From positions 868,001-932,000 of the forward strand of contig NZ_JADPFC010000001.1 in the NCBI RefSeq assembly GCF_015668195.1: DNA of 64,000 nucleotides. The letters are read 5' to 3'. Origin of the DNA: Romboutsia_C sp015668195. GTDB taxonomy: Bacteria; Bacillota; Clostridia; Peptostreptococcales; Peptostreptococcaceae. Both the position numbers and the translations under genes were made by a program. Positions 17,737-25,127 of the stretch are shown piece by piece (positions within the stretch are counted from its first letter, which is position 1; the number at the start of each line of letters is the position of its first letter). The notes beneath the pieces were generated by a model. That model ran no database searches. It saw only the letters and a list, made by a program, of their open reading frames with translations, and was not told the origin of the DNA.

Positions 17737-18343
17737 AGAAATGAATGATTTGTTATGTGTAAGCCACTTATTAGAAATAAACAGTAAGACAGTTGATAGT
17801 TGGCAAGAACACAACAATATGACTAAGGATGAAGGTAAGTATCTTAGAACTGCTATAACATATACTGAAAAATTTATGAAGACATTACTTAGTAGGATGC
17901 CAGAAAAGGAAATAGATAAGTTTATGAAACGTACTATTAAAGCTCAGAAAGAACCAGTGCGAATACTTGATAAGTGGATGATGGATAGAGTGTTTGGTAG
18001 CTATGAGACGGAATATGAAATTGTAAAAGTAGAAAGACCAGAGTTTGAAAAATTAGCATACTTAGCTATAAACAATCACTGTAAAGATTGTGAAAGAAAT
18101 TACTCTAAGTGTGAGTTGTATGATATCTTAGAAAACAACTTAGTTCCTAGATGTGAGATGAAGAATAATTGTGCTTATGCTTTTATATCTGAAGAAGCTA
18201 AGAAAAGAGCTGAGGAAAAGAAAAAAGCTAAGTTGGAATCTAAGGGAAAAGAAAGTAAGAGAAAATCTAAGAAAAAGGCTAATAGGTTTGACAAGGATCA
18301 GGAAGATTATACTTACAATTTCACACCAAGGAGGGCTAAATAG
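17714..18343 (+). CDS. DUF5651-like phage protein
   Basis: The 209-residue protein opens YLTAREMNDLLCVSHLL and carries a cysteine set (HCKDCERNYSKCELYDIL, then PRCEMKNNCAYAF) that could bind zinc. The tail is very lysine-rich. It resembles the DUF5651 proteins of clostridial phages; function unknown. Confidence 0.65.
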   Translation: MKNYLTAREMNDLLCVSHLLEINSKTVDSWQEHNNMTKDEGKYLRTAITYTEKFMKTLLSRMPEKEIDKFMKRTIKAQKEPVRILDKWMMDRVFGSYETEYEIVKVERPEFEKLAYLAINNHCKDCERNYSKCELYDILENNLVPRCEMKNNCAYAFISEEAKKRAEEKKKAKLESKGKESKRKSKKKANRFDKDQEDYTYNFTPRRAK

Positions 18344-18344
18344 T

Positions 18345-18512
18345 ATGAAACAAGGGAAGAAACTTTTAAGATCTCACAAAGAGGCTTTAACTAAGATGGG
18401 ATTAGACCAAAAGAATTACTTACTAGAAAGAAGAGGTACAGATGAATTTGGGGCAAGATTTTTCCAGGTAATAAATTTAGAAAATAATAAAGTCGAAAGA
18501 TATTATTTATAA
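18345..18512 (+). CDS. 55-residue early phage protein
   Basis: The perfect ribosome site AAGGAGGG (18328-18335), nine bases before the ATG, fixes this start, although the frame is open further upstream. The product is basic (MKQGKKLLRSHKEALTKMGL, then a beta hairpin FQVINLENNKVERYYL). Unrecognised. Confidence 0.65.
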   Translation: MKQGKKLLRSHKEALTKMGLDQKNYLLERRGTDEFGARFFQVINLENNKVERYYL

Positions 18513-18530
18513 ATATTAGGGGGAGTAGTT

Positions 18531-18845
18531 ATGAAATTTAAACTAAAGAAAAGAGATTTAGTAGTACATGAAACAGGAGAGATTGCAACAGTATTAAAAA
18601 CATATACGAAGTTAGAAACAAATGAAGAAATAGTGCAAGTTTTCAATGAAAATGGGATATTTCATGATAAGTTAGAGAGTTTTAAACCAATTGATTGTAT
18701 GTTACTTAGATGTAACAGTTGTAATAAAGAAAGCTATGAGATAGAGCTAGATGTAAATGATAAGCAAATGTATGTGTGTGATTGTGGAAGCTCAACATTT
18801 ACACCATTAAATATAGCTATGGATGAAGAAATATACAATTATTAA
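18531..18845 (+). CDS. Zinc-ribbon phage protein, 104 residues
   Basis: A beta-rich N-terminal half is followed by LLRCNSCNKESYEIELDV and MYVCDCGSS, giving CxxC and CxC pairs of a small zinc ribbon. AGGGGGAG precedes the ATG. Possibly a nucleic-acid-binding accessory protein; role unknown. Confidence 0.65.
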   Translation: MKFKLKKRDLVVHETGEIATVLKTYTKLETNEEIVQVFNENGIFHDKLESFKPIDCMLLRCNSCNKESYEIELDVNDKQMYVCDCGSSTFTPLNIAMDEEIYNY

Positions 18846-18866
18846 AATACGAGGGGGAAATAACAA

Positions 18867-19403
18867 ATGATAATAACTAAAAAGAAACATAATGAGGTAG
18901 TAGATAAATTAGAAAGAACTATAGATGTTAAAGATAGCAAAATAGAATCTCTTGAAAAAGATATAGAGTCAGGAAAGATAACTGTTGATGGATTAAGAAA
19001 TAAATGTGAAGAGCTAACAAATGAAAACGCAAAGTCACAGAATAGAATCGGAGTCTTAAAAAATAAGTTAGGTGAGTTTGAAAAAACTATTATAGAAACA
19101 AATGAAGATAATATTGAGCTTAGAGAAAGAGTAAAAAAACTAGAAGCTTTACTAGAAGAGGAAAAAGCAGAAAAACTAAAGTTACAAGATGACTATAAGA
19201 AAATAGCAGTTGCAAATTATAAGTTAGTTAAAAGGGTAGAAATGATAGATATTTTAAAAGCTCAATATAAAGATCAGATAGATATAGCTTGCAAATGGTC
19301 TTTCGTAGATCGATATAGCGGAGAAACTATGGAAAGACATGATTGGAATAAGTTATCTAAAAGCGGTGTAATAGATTGTTATACGAAGATGGGGCTGATG
19401 TAA
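18867..19403 (+). CDS. Coiled-coil phage protein, 178 residues
   Basis: Residues about 10-120 are a long heptad-patterned coiled coil (KLERTIDVKDSKIESLEKDI and on). A short C-terminal domain follows (ACKWSFVDRYSGETMERHDW). GAGGGGGAA lies upstream. Function unknown. Confidence 0.65.
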   Translation: MIITKKKHNEVVDKLERTIDVKDSKIESLEKDIESGKITVDGLRNKCEELTNENAKSQNRIGVLKNKLGEFEKTIIETNEDNIELRERVKKLEALLEEEKAEKLKLQDDYKKIAVANYKLVKRVEMIDILKAQYKDQIDIACKWSFVDRYSGETMERHDWNKLSKSGVIDCYTKMGLM

Positions 19404-19404
19404 T

Positions 19405-19527
19405 ATGGCTGATATATTAAGTGTGAGAGAAAGAGCTTGTAGACACTGTAAAGGGACAGTCTATAGGATAAAAACGAAGCTAGGAATATTTAAGCAATGT
19501 AGTAGCTGCGGAATATTGCATAGGTAG
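19405..19527 (+). CDS. 40-residue zinc-ribbon peptide
   Basis: The start is one base after the previous stop. The peptide holds CRHC and CSSC pairs separated by a short basic hairpin (KGTVYRIKTKLGIFKQ), a minimal treble-clef or zinc-ribbon pattern. Probably a nucleic-acid-binding early protein. Confidence 0.6.
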   Translation: MADILSVRERACRHCKGTVYRIKTKLGIFKQCSSCGILHR

Positions 19528-19536
19528 GTAAGATAA

Positions 19537-19635
19537 ATGAAAGATGTTTTAATATTAATTAGTTTAATCGCTATAATAGTTGGAGCACTTGATGTTCTAG
19601 CTATTATGGCTAGAAAATATAAGGATGGTGAATAG
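19537..19635 (+). CDS. 32-residue single-pass membrane peptide
   Basis: MKDVLILISLIAIIVGALDV followed by LAIMARKYKDGE gives one clear membrane helix with a basic cytoplasmic end. TAGGTAAG precedes the ATG and it stops one base before the SSB start. Function unknown. Confidence 0.5.
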   Translation: MKDVLILISLIAIIVGALDVLAIMARKYKDGE

Positions 19636-19636
19636 T

Positions 19637-20047
19637 ATGTTTCAAAAAACAATACTTTGTGGAAGATGCACTAAAGAGGGAGATCTAAAGTATATACCAG
19701 GCTCAGGAATGGCAGTATACGAAAATTCAATTGCTATAGATAGAGGCTATGGAGAAAAAAAGCAAACAGATTTTTTCAACTTTAAATTATTTGGGAAAAC
19801 AGCAGAAAGTGCCTCAAATTATGTAGGTAAAGGAAGCTTAGTATTATTAGAAGGTGGGTTCCAAAATAGAAGTTGGGATAAGCCTGACGGAACTAAAGGG
19901 TATGCTACAGAAATGGTAGCTAATACAATAAAATTCTTAGATAGTAGAAGAGATAATGTAGGAGAAAACTATAACCAAAACTTTGAACCAAGTGGGTTAG
20001 ATCCCCAAGGGTTCCAAGCTATAGATGACGATGATATACCATTCTAG
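19637..20047 (+). CDS. ssb: Single-stranded DNA-binding protein
   Basis: The 136-residue OB-fold protein contains SIAIDRGYGEKKQTDFFNFK and GKGSLVLLEGGFQNRSWDKP, and ends in DDDDIPF, the acidic tail that binds replication and repair partners. I choose the ATG at 19637 after AAGGATGGTG rather than the one at 19625, which lies in that site. It protects single strands during phage replication and RecT recombination. Confidence 0.93.
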   Translation: MFQKTILCGRCTKEGDLKYIPGSGMAVYENSIAIDRGYGEKKQTDFFNFKLFGKTAESASNYVGKGSLVLLEGGFQNRSWDKPDGTKGYATEMVANTIKFLDSRRDNVGENYNQNFEPSGLDPQGFQAIDDDDIPF

Positions 20048-20299
20048 GATGGTTCAAAATAAACATCTATCTGGTGCTGAATAAATAGTGCCAGGTAGAT
20101 GAGATATAGTTAATTTAAATAACAGAGAAACACATTCTTATGATTCGAAAGTAGGTATAATAGATAAAGACAAAATGTTAAAAGGGTATAAGAAGACGGA
20201 TACAAAGACTGTATGAATATACGTAATAGTTGAATATATGAACATATTTAGTTTATAAAGTATAGAAATAAGAGGAAACTTAAAGAGGAGTTTTAAGAT
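20048..20299 (+). ncRNA. Spacer with a 14-bp hairpin; no supported gene
   Basis: At 20064-20101 CATCTATCTGGTGC can pair with GTGCCAGGTAGATG over all 14 positions if three G-U pairs are allowed. No T tract follows. The G-U pairs suggest a structure that works as RNA. Downstream, about 34 codons (20102-20206) are open without any ATG, GTG or TTG at the right place, so I do not call a gene. An AGAGGAG site for the next gene lies at the end. Confidence 0.35.
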
Positions 20300-20485
20300 A
20301 TGAAAAATACAATCACAGATTCTCTAGTTATTTGTGGAATAGGACTTATAGTTATAAGTATATGGCAAATGCTAGAAATGATAATTATAGGGGAAATAAT
20401 TCCTAGTAAGGTAGATAGTATAGTGTCAATTATATTAATGTTTTCTTTATATGGGAATTACTGTAGTTATATTAAAAATAAATAG
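20300..20485 (+). CDS. Small two-helix membrane protein, 61 residues
   Basis: Two hydrophobic segments (SLVICGIGLIVISIWQMLEM and SIVSIILMFSLYG) follow AAGAGGAG. Unrecognised early phage membrane protein. Confidence 0.55.
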   Translation: MKNTITDSLVICGIGLIVISIWQMLEMIIIGEIIPSKVDSIVSIILMFSLYGNYCSYIKNK

Positions 20486-20497
20486 GTGGTGGAGATT

Positions 20498-20818
20498 ATG
20501 AAAATAGGTCAAGAAATAATAGAAAAACAAGATTATGAAATAGAAAAAATGATTAGTAAAGATAAAATAAAGATAAAAGTAGGAGATAAAGGATTCGTAG
20601 ATAGTAGAGGACGCGTTAACTATACAACAGGAGCAGGTAGAGGAGCTATAGTGAATTATGACTTAGAAGTAAAAGGGTATGACCATGAAAATATAGCAAA
20701 AATGATATTTAATAGATTAAATGCAGTATATGGGCTTGAAACGTACTTGGAAGATGAAGAAATAGAGTATAAAGAATTTGTAGAGGAAATTGAGGATGTA
20801 CTAATGGATATATTATAA
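20498..20818 (+). CDS. Early phage protein, 106 residues
   Basis: I choose ATG 20498 after GGTGGTGGAG; an open frame begins earlier at a GTG. The product is alpha/beta (IKVGDKGFVDSRGRVNYTTG), with an acidic C-terminal helix. No family recognised. Confidence 0.6.
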   Translation: MKIGQEIIEKQDYEIEKMISKDKIKIKVGDKGFVDSRGRVNYTTGAGRGAIVNYDLEVKGYDHENIAKMIFNRLNAVYGLETYLEDEEIEYKEFVEEIEDVLMDIL

Positions 20819-20824
20819 AACGAC

Positions 20825-20865
20825 ATGGCCGAGGTCGGTCAATATTAGGTCGATACTCGGCACAT
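20825..20865 (+). ncRNA. Intercistronic RNA motif, copy 1
   Basis: A stem (GCCGAG/CTCGGC, extended by ATG/CAT across a bulged A) closes a loop containing GGTCAATATTAGGTCGATA. The same loop recurs at 23425 with a differently composed stem. It starts seven bases after the previous stop and ends about 20 bases before the ribosome site of the next gene. Role unknown. Confidence 0.55.
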
Positions 20866-20895
20866 AAAAATCGGATTTGTTTTGCAGGAGGATCT

Positions 20896-21192
20896 ATGAG
20901 TGAACAATTAAAGTTATTAGGTAATGTAATAGAATTTCCTAAAAATCAAGAAGTTAAGAATAAAGAGATATTAGATAAATTTTATGTTGCAACAGAACTT
21001 TTAAGAAGTGTTGCAGAAAAAGGATATGATTTCAATATAACTATAACTAGAGATGCAGCAGTAGAAATTTTTGAAGTTGATAAAGAAAAATTGAGAGATT
21101 TATTAGTTATAAGTACTAGTAAAGATTTTGAAAGAGAAATTAAGTATCAACGTAAAAACTATTTTTATGTAAAAGGTGATGAATTAGGATAA
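20896..21192 (+). CDS. Early phage protein, 98 residues
   Basis: The ATG follows GCAGGAGGAT. The product is mixed alpha/beta and charged (KGYDFNITITRDAAVEIFEV). Unrecognised. It follows RNA motif copy 1 and precedes a pair of hairpins. Confidence 0.6.
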   Translation: MSEQLKLLGNVIEFPKNQEVKNKEILDKFYVATELLRSVAEKGYDFNITITRDAAVEIFEVDKEKLRDLLVISTSKDFEREIKYQRKNYFYVKGDELG

Positions 21193-21196
21193 GAAT

Positions 21197-21248
21197 ATCT
21201 TCTCCAAGAGGGGAAGATGTTCACATAAAAATTGTATTTTAAGTGAAC
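21197..21248 (+). ncRNA. Tandem hairpins before the next early gene
   Basis: ATCTTCTCC pairs with GGGGAAGAT (21197-21218). GTTCAC (21219) then pairs with GTGAAC (21243) across an AT-rich loop. The ribosome site of the next gene follows within four bases, so the second stem could mask or present it. The first stem has no T tract. Confidence 0.4.
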
Positions 21249-21261
21249 TTAGGAGGAAAGT

Positions 21262-21522
21262 ATGGGTGTAGATAATTACAAAACTATTAAAAAATGTAGT
21301 GTAAATGATTTTATTGAAGATGCATTGAAAAGCAATGCTATAATGGCATCAATGCCTATAGAACATTACACGCAAGATGAATTAAAAGAAATAACTAAAA
21401 AAGCTAATGAAAAAGATTTTATAGTTACTATAAAGGCTGAATATAGCAACTTTTATCAAGGAGTCCTTATAGGGTTGATACATAAAGATAATATAAAACA
21501 AGAGTACAAAGATATTATGTAA
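21262..21522 (+). CDS. Early phage protein, 86 residues
   Basis: TTAGGAGGAA precedes the ATG. The product (SVNDFIEDALKSNAIMASMP, then YTQDELKEITKKANEKDFIV) is helical with a beta end. No family recognised. Confidence 0.6.
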   Translation: MGVDNYKTIKKCSVNDFIEDALKSNAIMASMPIEHYTQDELKEITKKANEKDFIVTIKAEYSNFYQGVLIGLIHKDNIKQEYKDIM

Positions 21523-21723
21523 ATAAAAAACATATTTAATTAGCACATTGAAAAGTGAATATAAAATTTATTACTCAAAGACTAACTTAGTGTAAGGAAA
21601 TTTGATAAAAATATATTTTATTTATTATTAAAACAATTATGCTATAGACTTTTTATAATATTTATATATAATACAATTAGTAACAAAATATTTAAATAAA
21701 ATAAAGAATGAGGGGGAATATTC

Positions 21724-22635
21724 ATGGAATATGTATTTAAATTAGGCATAATATGTTTAATATTATATTTGACGTATATATTTATTGAATACTGCTTAAT
21801 TAGCTATACTGAAGATAGTACATCTTTAGTAGAAACATGGAACATGTACAAGGAAACAAAGAGACTATTGTTGCCGAGTTTGATTGTTATTGCTTTTGGT
21901 GTGGCATGCTTTTTAGATGGAGGTAATTTTAAAGAACCATTACAAATTTTACTTAAATTTATAATGTATACCTTTATATCATCAACTTTAGTATTATATG
22001 ATAATTCGAAAAATCTAAAAAATATTAAAGAGTTGGATAGAGTTTCAATAAAAATCGAAAGAAGAATGCGTAAATTACGCAAGAAGAAAAATTACGATGA
22101 GAGTACAGTAGAAAATGATAAAAAAATAAAAGATCTACTGGAAAGAAAAGCATATATAGAAAATGGTACACATAATCAACTATATTATGTATATACTACA
22201 TTATTTAAATTTGTAATGATATATGCTTCTTGGGGGACGGATACGAATTTTTTGATACTTCTTGTTTTAGTTGATTTTTTATCAGAAGTATTATTTAAAT
22301 CAAAGTTTAAGGATTATCGATGGATAAGAGAAGGAATTAATTCAGTAATCAAATTATTGTTAGTTTACCATTTATTTGCTAGCGAAAACCCATTTTCACT
22401 AGTAGCGATTGGAACACTTCTTATTGCAACAATTGTATTAAGTATATCTAATAACACAAAAGTTGGATATAAATATGAACTACCTATGTGGATTAATATA
22501 TCAATAGCTATAGCTATTCTAGTTATTACATATGGAGCACTAATTTTTACAAGAGATTTTTCACCATCAATAGATGAAATCAACCCAAAGATAGCAATAG
22601 ATACATTTTTTAACTGGCTATTCAAACCTATGTAA
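21724..22635 (+). CDS. Polytopic membrane protein, probable prophage accessory gene
   Basis: The 303-residue protein has about seven or eight hydrophobic segments, interrupted by a basic cytoplasmic loop (RVSIKIERRMRKLRKKKNYD, near residues 105-125). A 200-base AT-rich leader lies before it and its own terminator after it, unlike the tightly packed early genes around it. That is the pattern of a moron gene expressed in the lysogen. I do not recognise the family. Superinfection exclusion is one speculative role. Confidence 0.7.
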   Translation: MEYVFKLGIICLILYLTYIFIEYCLISYTEDSTSLVETWNMYKETKRLLLPSLIVIAFGVACFLDGGNFKEPLQILLKFIMYTFISSTLVLYDNSKNLKNIKELDRVSIKIERRMRKLRKKKNYDESTVENDKKIKDLLERKAYIENGTHNQLYYVYTTLFKFVMIYASWGTDTNFLILLVLVDFLSEVLFKSKFKDYRWIREGINSVIKLLLVYHLFASENPFSLVAIGTLLIATIVLSISNNTKVGYKYELPMWINISIAIAILVITYGALIFTRDFSPSIDEINPKIAIDTFFNWLFKPM

Positions 22636-22727
22636 GTCATTCATATATCTATATGCTAAAGAGGATAATATTGAATATTTTTATTGCAGTATAATGAACT
22701 ATAAATAAACTAGAAAAATATACACAG

Positions 22728-22759
22728 AAAGAGTGATAAAATTTATATCACTCTTTTTA
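22728..22759 (+). terminator. Terminator of the membrane-protein gene
   Basis: AAAGAGTGATA (22728-22738) pairs with TATCACTCTTT (22746-22756), followed by T residues. Confidence 0.85.
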
Positions 22760-22839
22760 GCATGAATAAAATGAAATAAAACAATAATTTTCTAAGGAAA
22801 AAATATTAATTAAATAAATAAAAAATAGGGGTGAATAAT

Positions 22840-23400
22840 ATGAAGGTAACAGTAACACATTTATATGGGACAAGCAGAGAAGTAGCGGACAGAGCAAGAA
22901 CTACTATAGGGCTAGGAGAAGGTCAAAAGCCAGTATCAGATGATTATATGAGAAAATTATATTTATCTGAGCATAGTCCAATAAGAACTCAACTCTATAA
23001 GATAAAATTTGAAGGAATACCATATGCTATAGGAATGCATTTTGCAAGACATAAAATAGGTGTAGAACATTTCTTTAGTACCCAAAGAACTGATAGAACA
23101 GGAATAGATAGAAGTGAAAGAAAACAAACAGATCCAGTTTTATATGAAATGGTAGCTAATCCACAAGCGATAATAACTATAAGTAGAAAAAGACTTTGTA
23201 ATTGTGCGGATAAGGATACAATAAAAGCTTGGAAATTAGCTTTAGAAGAATTAAAGGAGATAAATAAACCTTTATATGATGCATGTGTATCAGATTGTGT
23301 ATATAGAGGTTGGTGTATGGAGCATAAGTCTTGTAACTTCCATAAGTCAGATTTATTTAAAGAAATACTGCATAAGTATAGAATGAATATAAATAAGTAA
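22840..23400 (+). CDS. thyX: ThyX-like (FAD-dependent thymidylate synthase) protein, divergent
   Basis: The 186-residue protein keeps the ThyX context LSEHSPIRTQLYKIKFEGIP and MHFARHKIGVEHFFSTQRTD. ThyX would methylate dUMP to dTMP with FAD and folate. The usual RHR signature reads RHK here, and a cysteine-rich segment lies near the end (YRGWCMEHKSCNFHKS). Whether it is catalytic is uncertain. AGGGGTGA supports ATG 22840. It pairs logically with the dUTPase at 16.5 kb. Confidence 0.75.
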   Translation: MKVTVTHLYGTSREVADRARTTIGLGEGQKPVSDDYMRKLYLSEHSPIRTQLYKIKFEGIPYAIGMHFARHKIGVEHFFSTQRTDRTGIDRSERKQTDPVLYEMVANPQAIITISRKRLCNCADKDTIKAWKLALEELKEINKPLYDACVSDCVYRGWCMEHKSCNFHKSDLFKEILHKYRMNINK

Positions 23401-23414
23401 ATAAATTAAATAAT

Positions 23415-23449
23415 GACTGAGTATGGTCAACAATAGGCGATGCTCAGTC
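23415..23449 (+). ncRNA. Intercistronic RNA motif, copy 2
   Basis: GACTGAG (23415) pairs with CTCAGTC (23443) and closes a loop with GGTCAACAATAGGCGATG, nearly the same loop as copy 1 at 20834. Stem bases differ between the copies but pairing is kept. It begins 14 bases after the thyX stop, upstream of the VRR-NUC gene. Confidence 0.55.
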
Positions 23450-23494
23450 TATAAAATGAAAATGATAACTATATGATAATAAATGGAGTTGAGT

Positions 23495-23851
23495 ATGAAA
23501 AGAAGTGAAGCAAGTGAACAAATAACATTAATTAGATGGTGTGAACTACAAAAAGGAAAGTATCCAGAGTTAGGGTTGATATTTCATGTACCTAATGGGG
23601 GAACTAGAAATAAGTTCGAAGCAGCTAATCTAAAAAAACAAGGTGTAAAAGCAGGAGTACCTGATTTATTCTTACCAGTTCCTCGTGGTATGTACAATGG
23701 ACTATTTATAGAGTTGAAGTATGGGAAAAATAAAGCTACAGAGAAACAGAAAGAATGGATTGAGAAATTAAATAAACAGGGATACTATGCAGTAGTATGT
23801 ACAGGATTTGAAGAAGCTAAGAAAGTCATACAGGAATATATAAACATATAA
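23495..23851 (+). CDS. VRR-NUC domain nuclease
   Basis: The 118-residue protein shows the PD-(D/E)xK pattern of VRR-NUC enzymes: an N-terminal glutamate in RSEASEQITLIRWCE, then HVPNGGTRN, KAGVPDLFLPVPRG and LFIELKYGKNKAT. Such phage proteins are probably structure-specific DNA nucleases acting in replication or packaging. I choose ATG 23495 after GGAG; an ATG at 23483 is in frame but overlaps that site. Confidence 0.88.
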   Translation: MKRSEASEQITLIRWCELQKGKYPELGLIFHVPNGGTRNKFEAANLKKQGVKAGVPDLFLPVPRGMYNGLFIELKYGKNKATEKQKEWIEKLNKQGYYAVVCTGFEEAKKVIQEYINI

Positions 23852-23872
23852 AATAACATACGGGGTGAGATT

Positions 23873-24340
23873 ATGGACAAGAAGAAATTATTTAGAGAAG
23901 TAGAAGGAAGATTACATAACTATAAGTACTTAGAGATGCAAATAAATAATTTAGAGTTAGATATAGAGCAAGAAAAAAATGAGTATAGAGGTTGTGGGGC
24001 TATAAGTTATGATGAAAGAACAGGGGTTACATATAATATAAGCAGATCTGTAGAGAATGAAGTAATAGCTAAAGAAAAGAGATTAGAGAAGCTAATGCAA
24101 GCTAAATTAGAAAAGAAGATAGAAAAACAGAAGATAGAAAATGCATTAACATGTTTAGATCAAAATGAAACTAATTTCTTTAATTTATTTTATAATAGTA
24201 AAAGTAAAAACAATATGAAGTATATAAGTATTAAATTACACATGGATAGAAGTCATTGTTACACTGTGAGGGAAAGGATTGTATATAAAATGATGGGAAT
24301 GTTATATCCTACATATGATGATTTGCCATTATTAGGCTAA
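23873..24340 (+). CDS. ArpU/RinA-like late transcription regulator
   Basis: The 155-residue protein has a coiled N-terminal half and a C-terminal sigma-region-4-like helix-turn-helix (SIKLHMDRSHCYTVRERIVYKMMGMLYP). Proteins of this kind sit at the end of the early operon just before the terminase genes and activate the late operon. CGGGGTGAG precedes the ATG. Confidence 0.8.
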   Translation: MDKKKLFREVEGRLHNYKYLEMQINNLELDIEQEKNEYRGCGAISYDERTGVTYNISRSVENEVIAKEKRLEKLMQAKLEKKIEKQKIENALTCLDQNETNFFNLFYNSKSKNNMKYISIKLHMDRSHCYTVRERIVYKMMGMLYPTYDDLPLLG

Positions 24341-24482
24341 ACCAACACTTTAACTACACTTTAACTACAAAATAAAGACTTTTCAAGGGGAGAAATGTGG
24401 TTTAATAGTAGTATAGAGAAAACTATTTATTCTTTAAAATGCTTAGTAATCTCTCTCCCCAATAAGATAACTAAGAAATAAT

Positions 24483-24511
24483 ATAAGCGCTCCGTTCGTG
24501 GGAGCGCTTAT
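24483..24511 (+). ncRNA. GC-rich 11-bp hairpin before the tRNA-like element
   Basis: ATAAGCGCTCC (24483-24493) pairs perfectly with GGAGCGCTTAT (24501-24511) around loop GTTCGTG. It is far more GC-rich than its surroundings and no T tract follows. Only five bases separate it from the tRNA-like structure, so the two may form one functional RNA or packaging-related site. Confidence 0.55.
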
Positions 24512-24516
24512 TACAT

Positions 24517-24558
24517 GCACATAGAGGGTAAATGCAAGTTCAATTCTTGCCATGTGCT
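24517..24558 (+). ncRNA. tRNA-like minihelix (acceptor plus T arm)
   Basis: GCACAT (24517) pairs with ATGTGC (24552-24557). GCAAG (24534) and CTTGC (24546) make a perfect 5-bp T stem around TTCAATT, a canonical T loop. The acceptor strand of seven bases follows the T stem directly, exactly as in tRNA. Only ten bases (24524-24533) stand where the D and anticodon arms should be. It is therefore not a functional tRNA gene. Confidence 0.65.
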
Positions 24559-24631
24559 ATAAAAATAACTATATCTATTGTTTTACTTAAAAAATACGAT
24601 GTATCTTTATCTCAACGAATTTTGAACACTA

Positions 24632-24669
24632 AAAAAGGCTTATGACTATGACTCATAGGTCTTTTTTTA
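24632..24669 (+). terminator. Terminator before the late operon
   Basis: AAAAGGCTTATGA pairs with TCATAGGTCTTTT, with G-U pairs allowed, followed by a T run. It separates the tRNA-like region from the packaging genes. Confidence 0.75.
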
Positions 24670-24694
24670 TGCTAAAAATCAGAAGGTGAGATAT

Positions 24695-25060
24695 ATGGTT
24701 AAAGTATGGAAAGATGCAGGGGAAATAGCTAAGACAACTATACTAGATGAAGAATTATATAGTTATGAGAGTTTAATGAAACAGAAACCTAATTTTGATA
24801 AAACTCCAGGAGCAAAAAAAATATATCAAAGAAAAGAATATATAATTTTAAAGGCTTCGGATGGATATATAGTACATAATACTAAGAAGAAGTTTGAAAA
24901 AGGTCATAGCCATATTAGAAGCTTTCATAAGGCTAAATCAATAATAGATTTATGTGTTAGAAAAAAGTTACCTAATAAACCTACTAAATGGGAAATAGAA
25001 AGCTTGATAAGGGTAAGTAATGATAGTGGATATATAGATAAACTAAGGGCATTACAATAA
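24695..25060 (+). CDS. Phage protein upstream of terminase, 121 residues
   Basis: I choose ATG 24695 after AAGGTGAG. The basic protein (KKFEKGHSHIRSFHKAKSII, KKLPNKPTKWEIESLIRVS) looks like a nucleic-acid-binding domain. I do not recognise the family. It is the first gene after the terminator at 24.65 kb, so it may belong to the packaging module. Confidence 0.6.
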   Translation: MVKVWKDAGEIAKTTILDEELYSYESLMKQKPNFDKTPGAKKIYQRKEYIILKASDGYIVHNTKKKFEKGHSHIRSFHKAKSIIDLCVRKKLPNKPTKWEIESLIRVSNDSGYIDKLRALQ

Positions 25061-25127
25061 AAATACAGAAAAATAAAAGGAAAACCTCGAATTAAGTAGA
25101 ATTATATACTTAAAGGGAGGTGGTTAT

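Noticed and set aside
20102..20206. Open stretch of about 34 codons after the hairpin at 20064
   Set aside because: No ATG, GTG or TTG stands at its beginning and no ribosome site precedes it. The only ATG (20195 region) leaves about 13 codons.
24517..24558. A true tRNA gene
   Set aside because: The D arm and anticodon arm are missing and the discriminator is followed by TAT rather than CCA, so it cannot decode. It is listed as a tRNA-like element.
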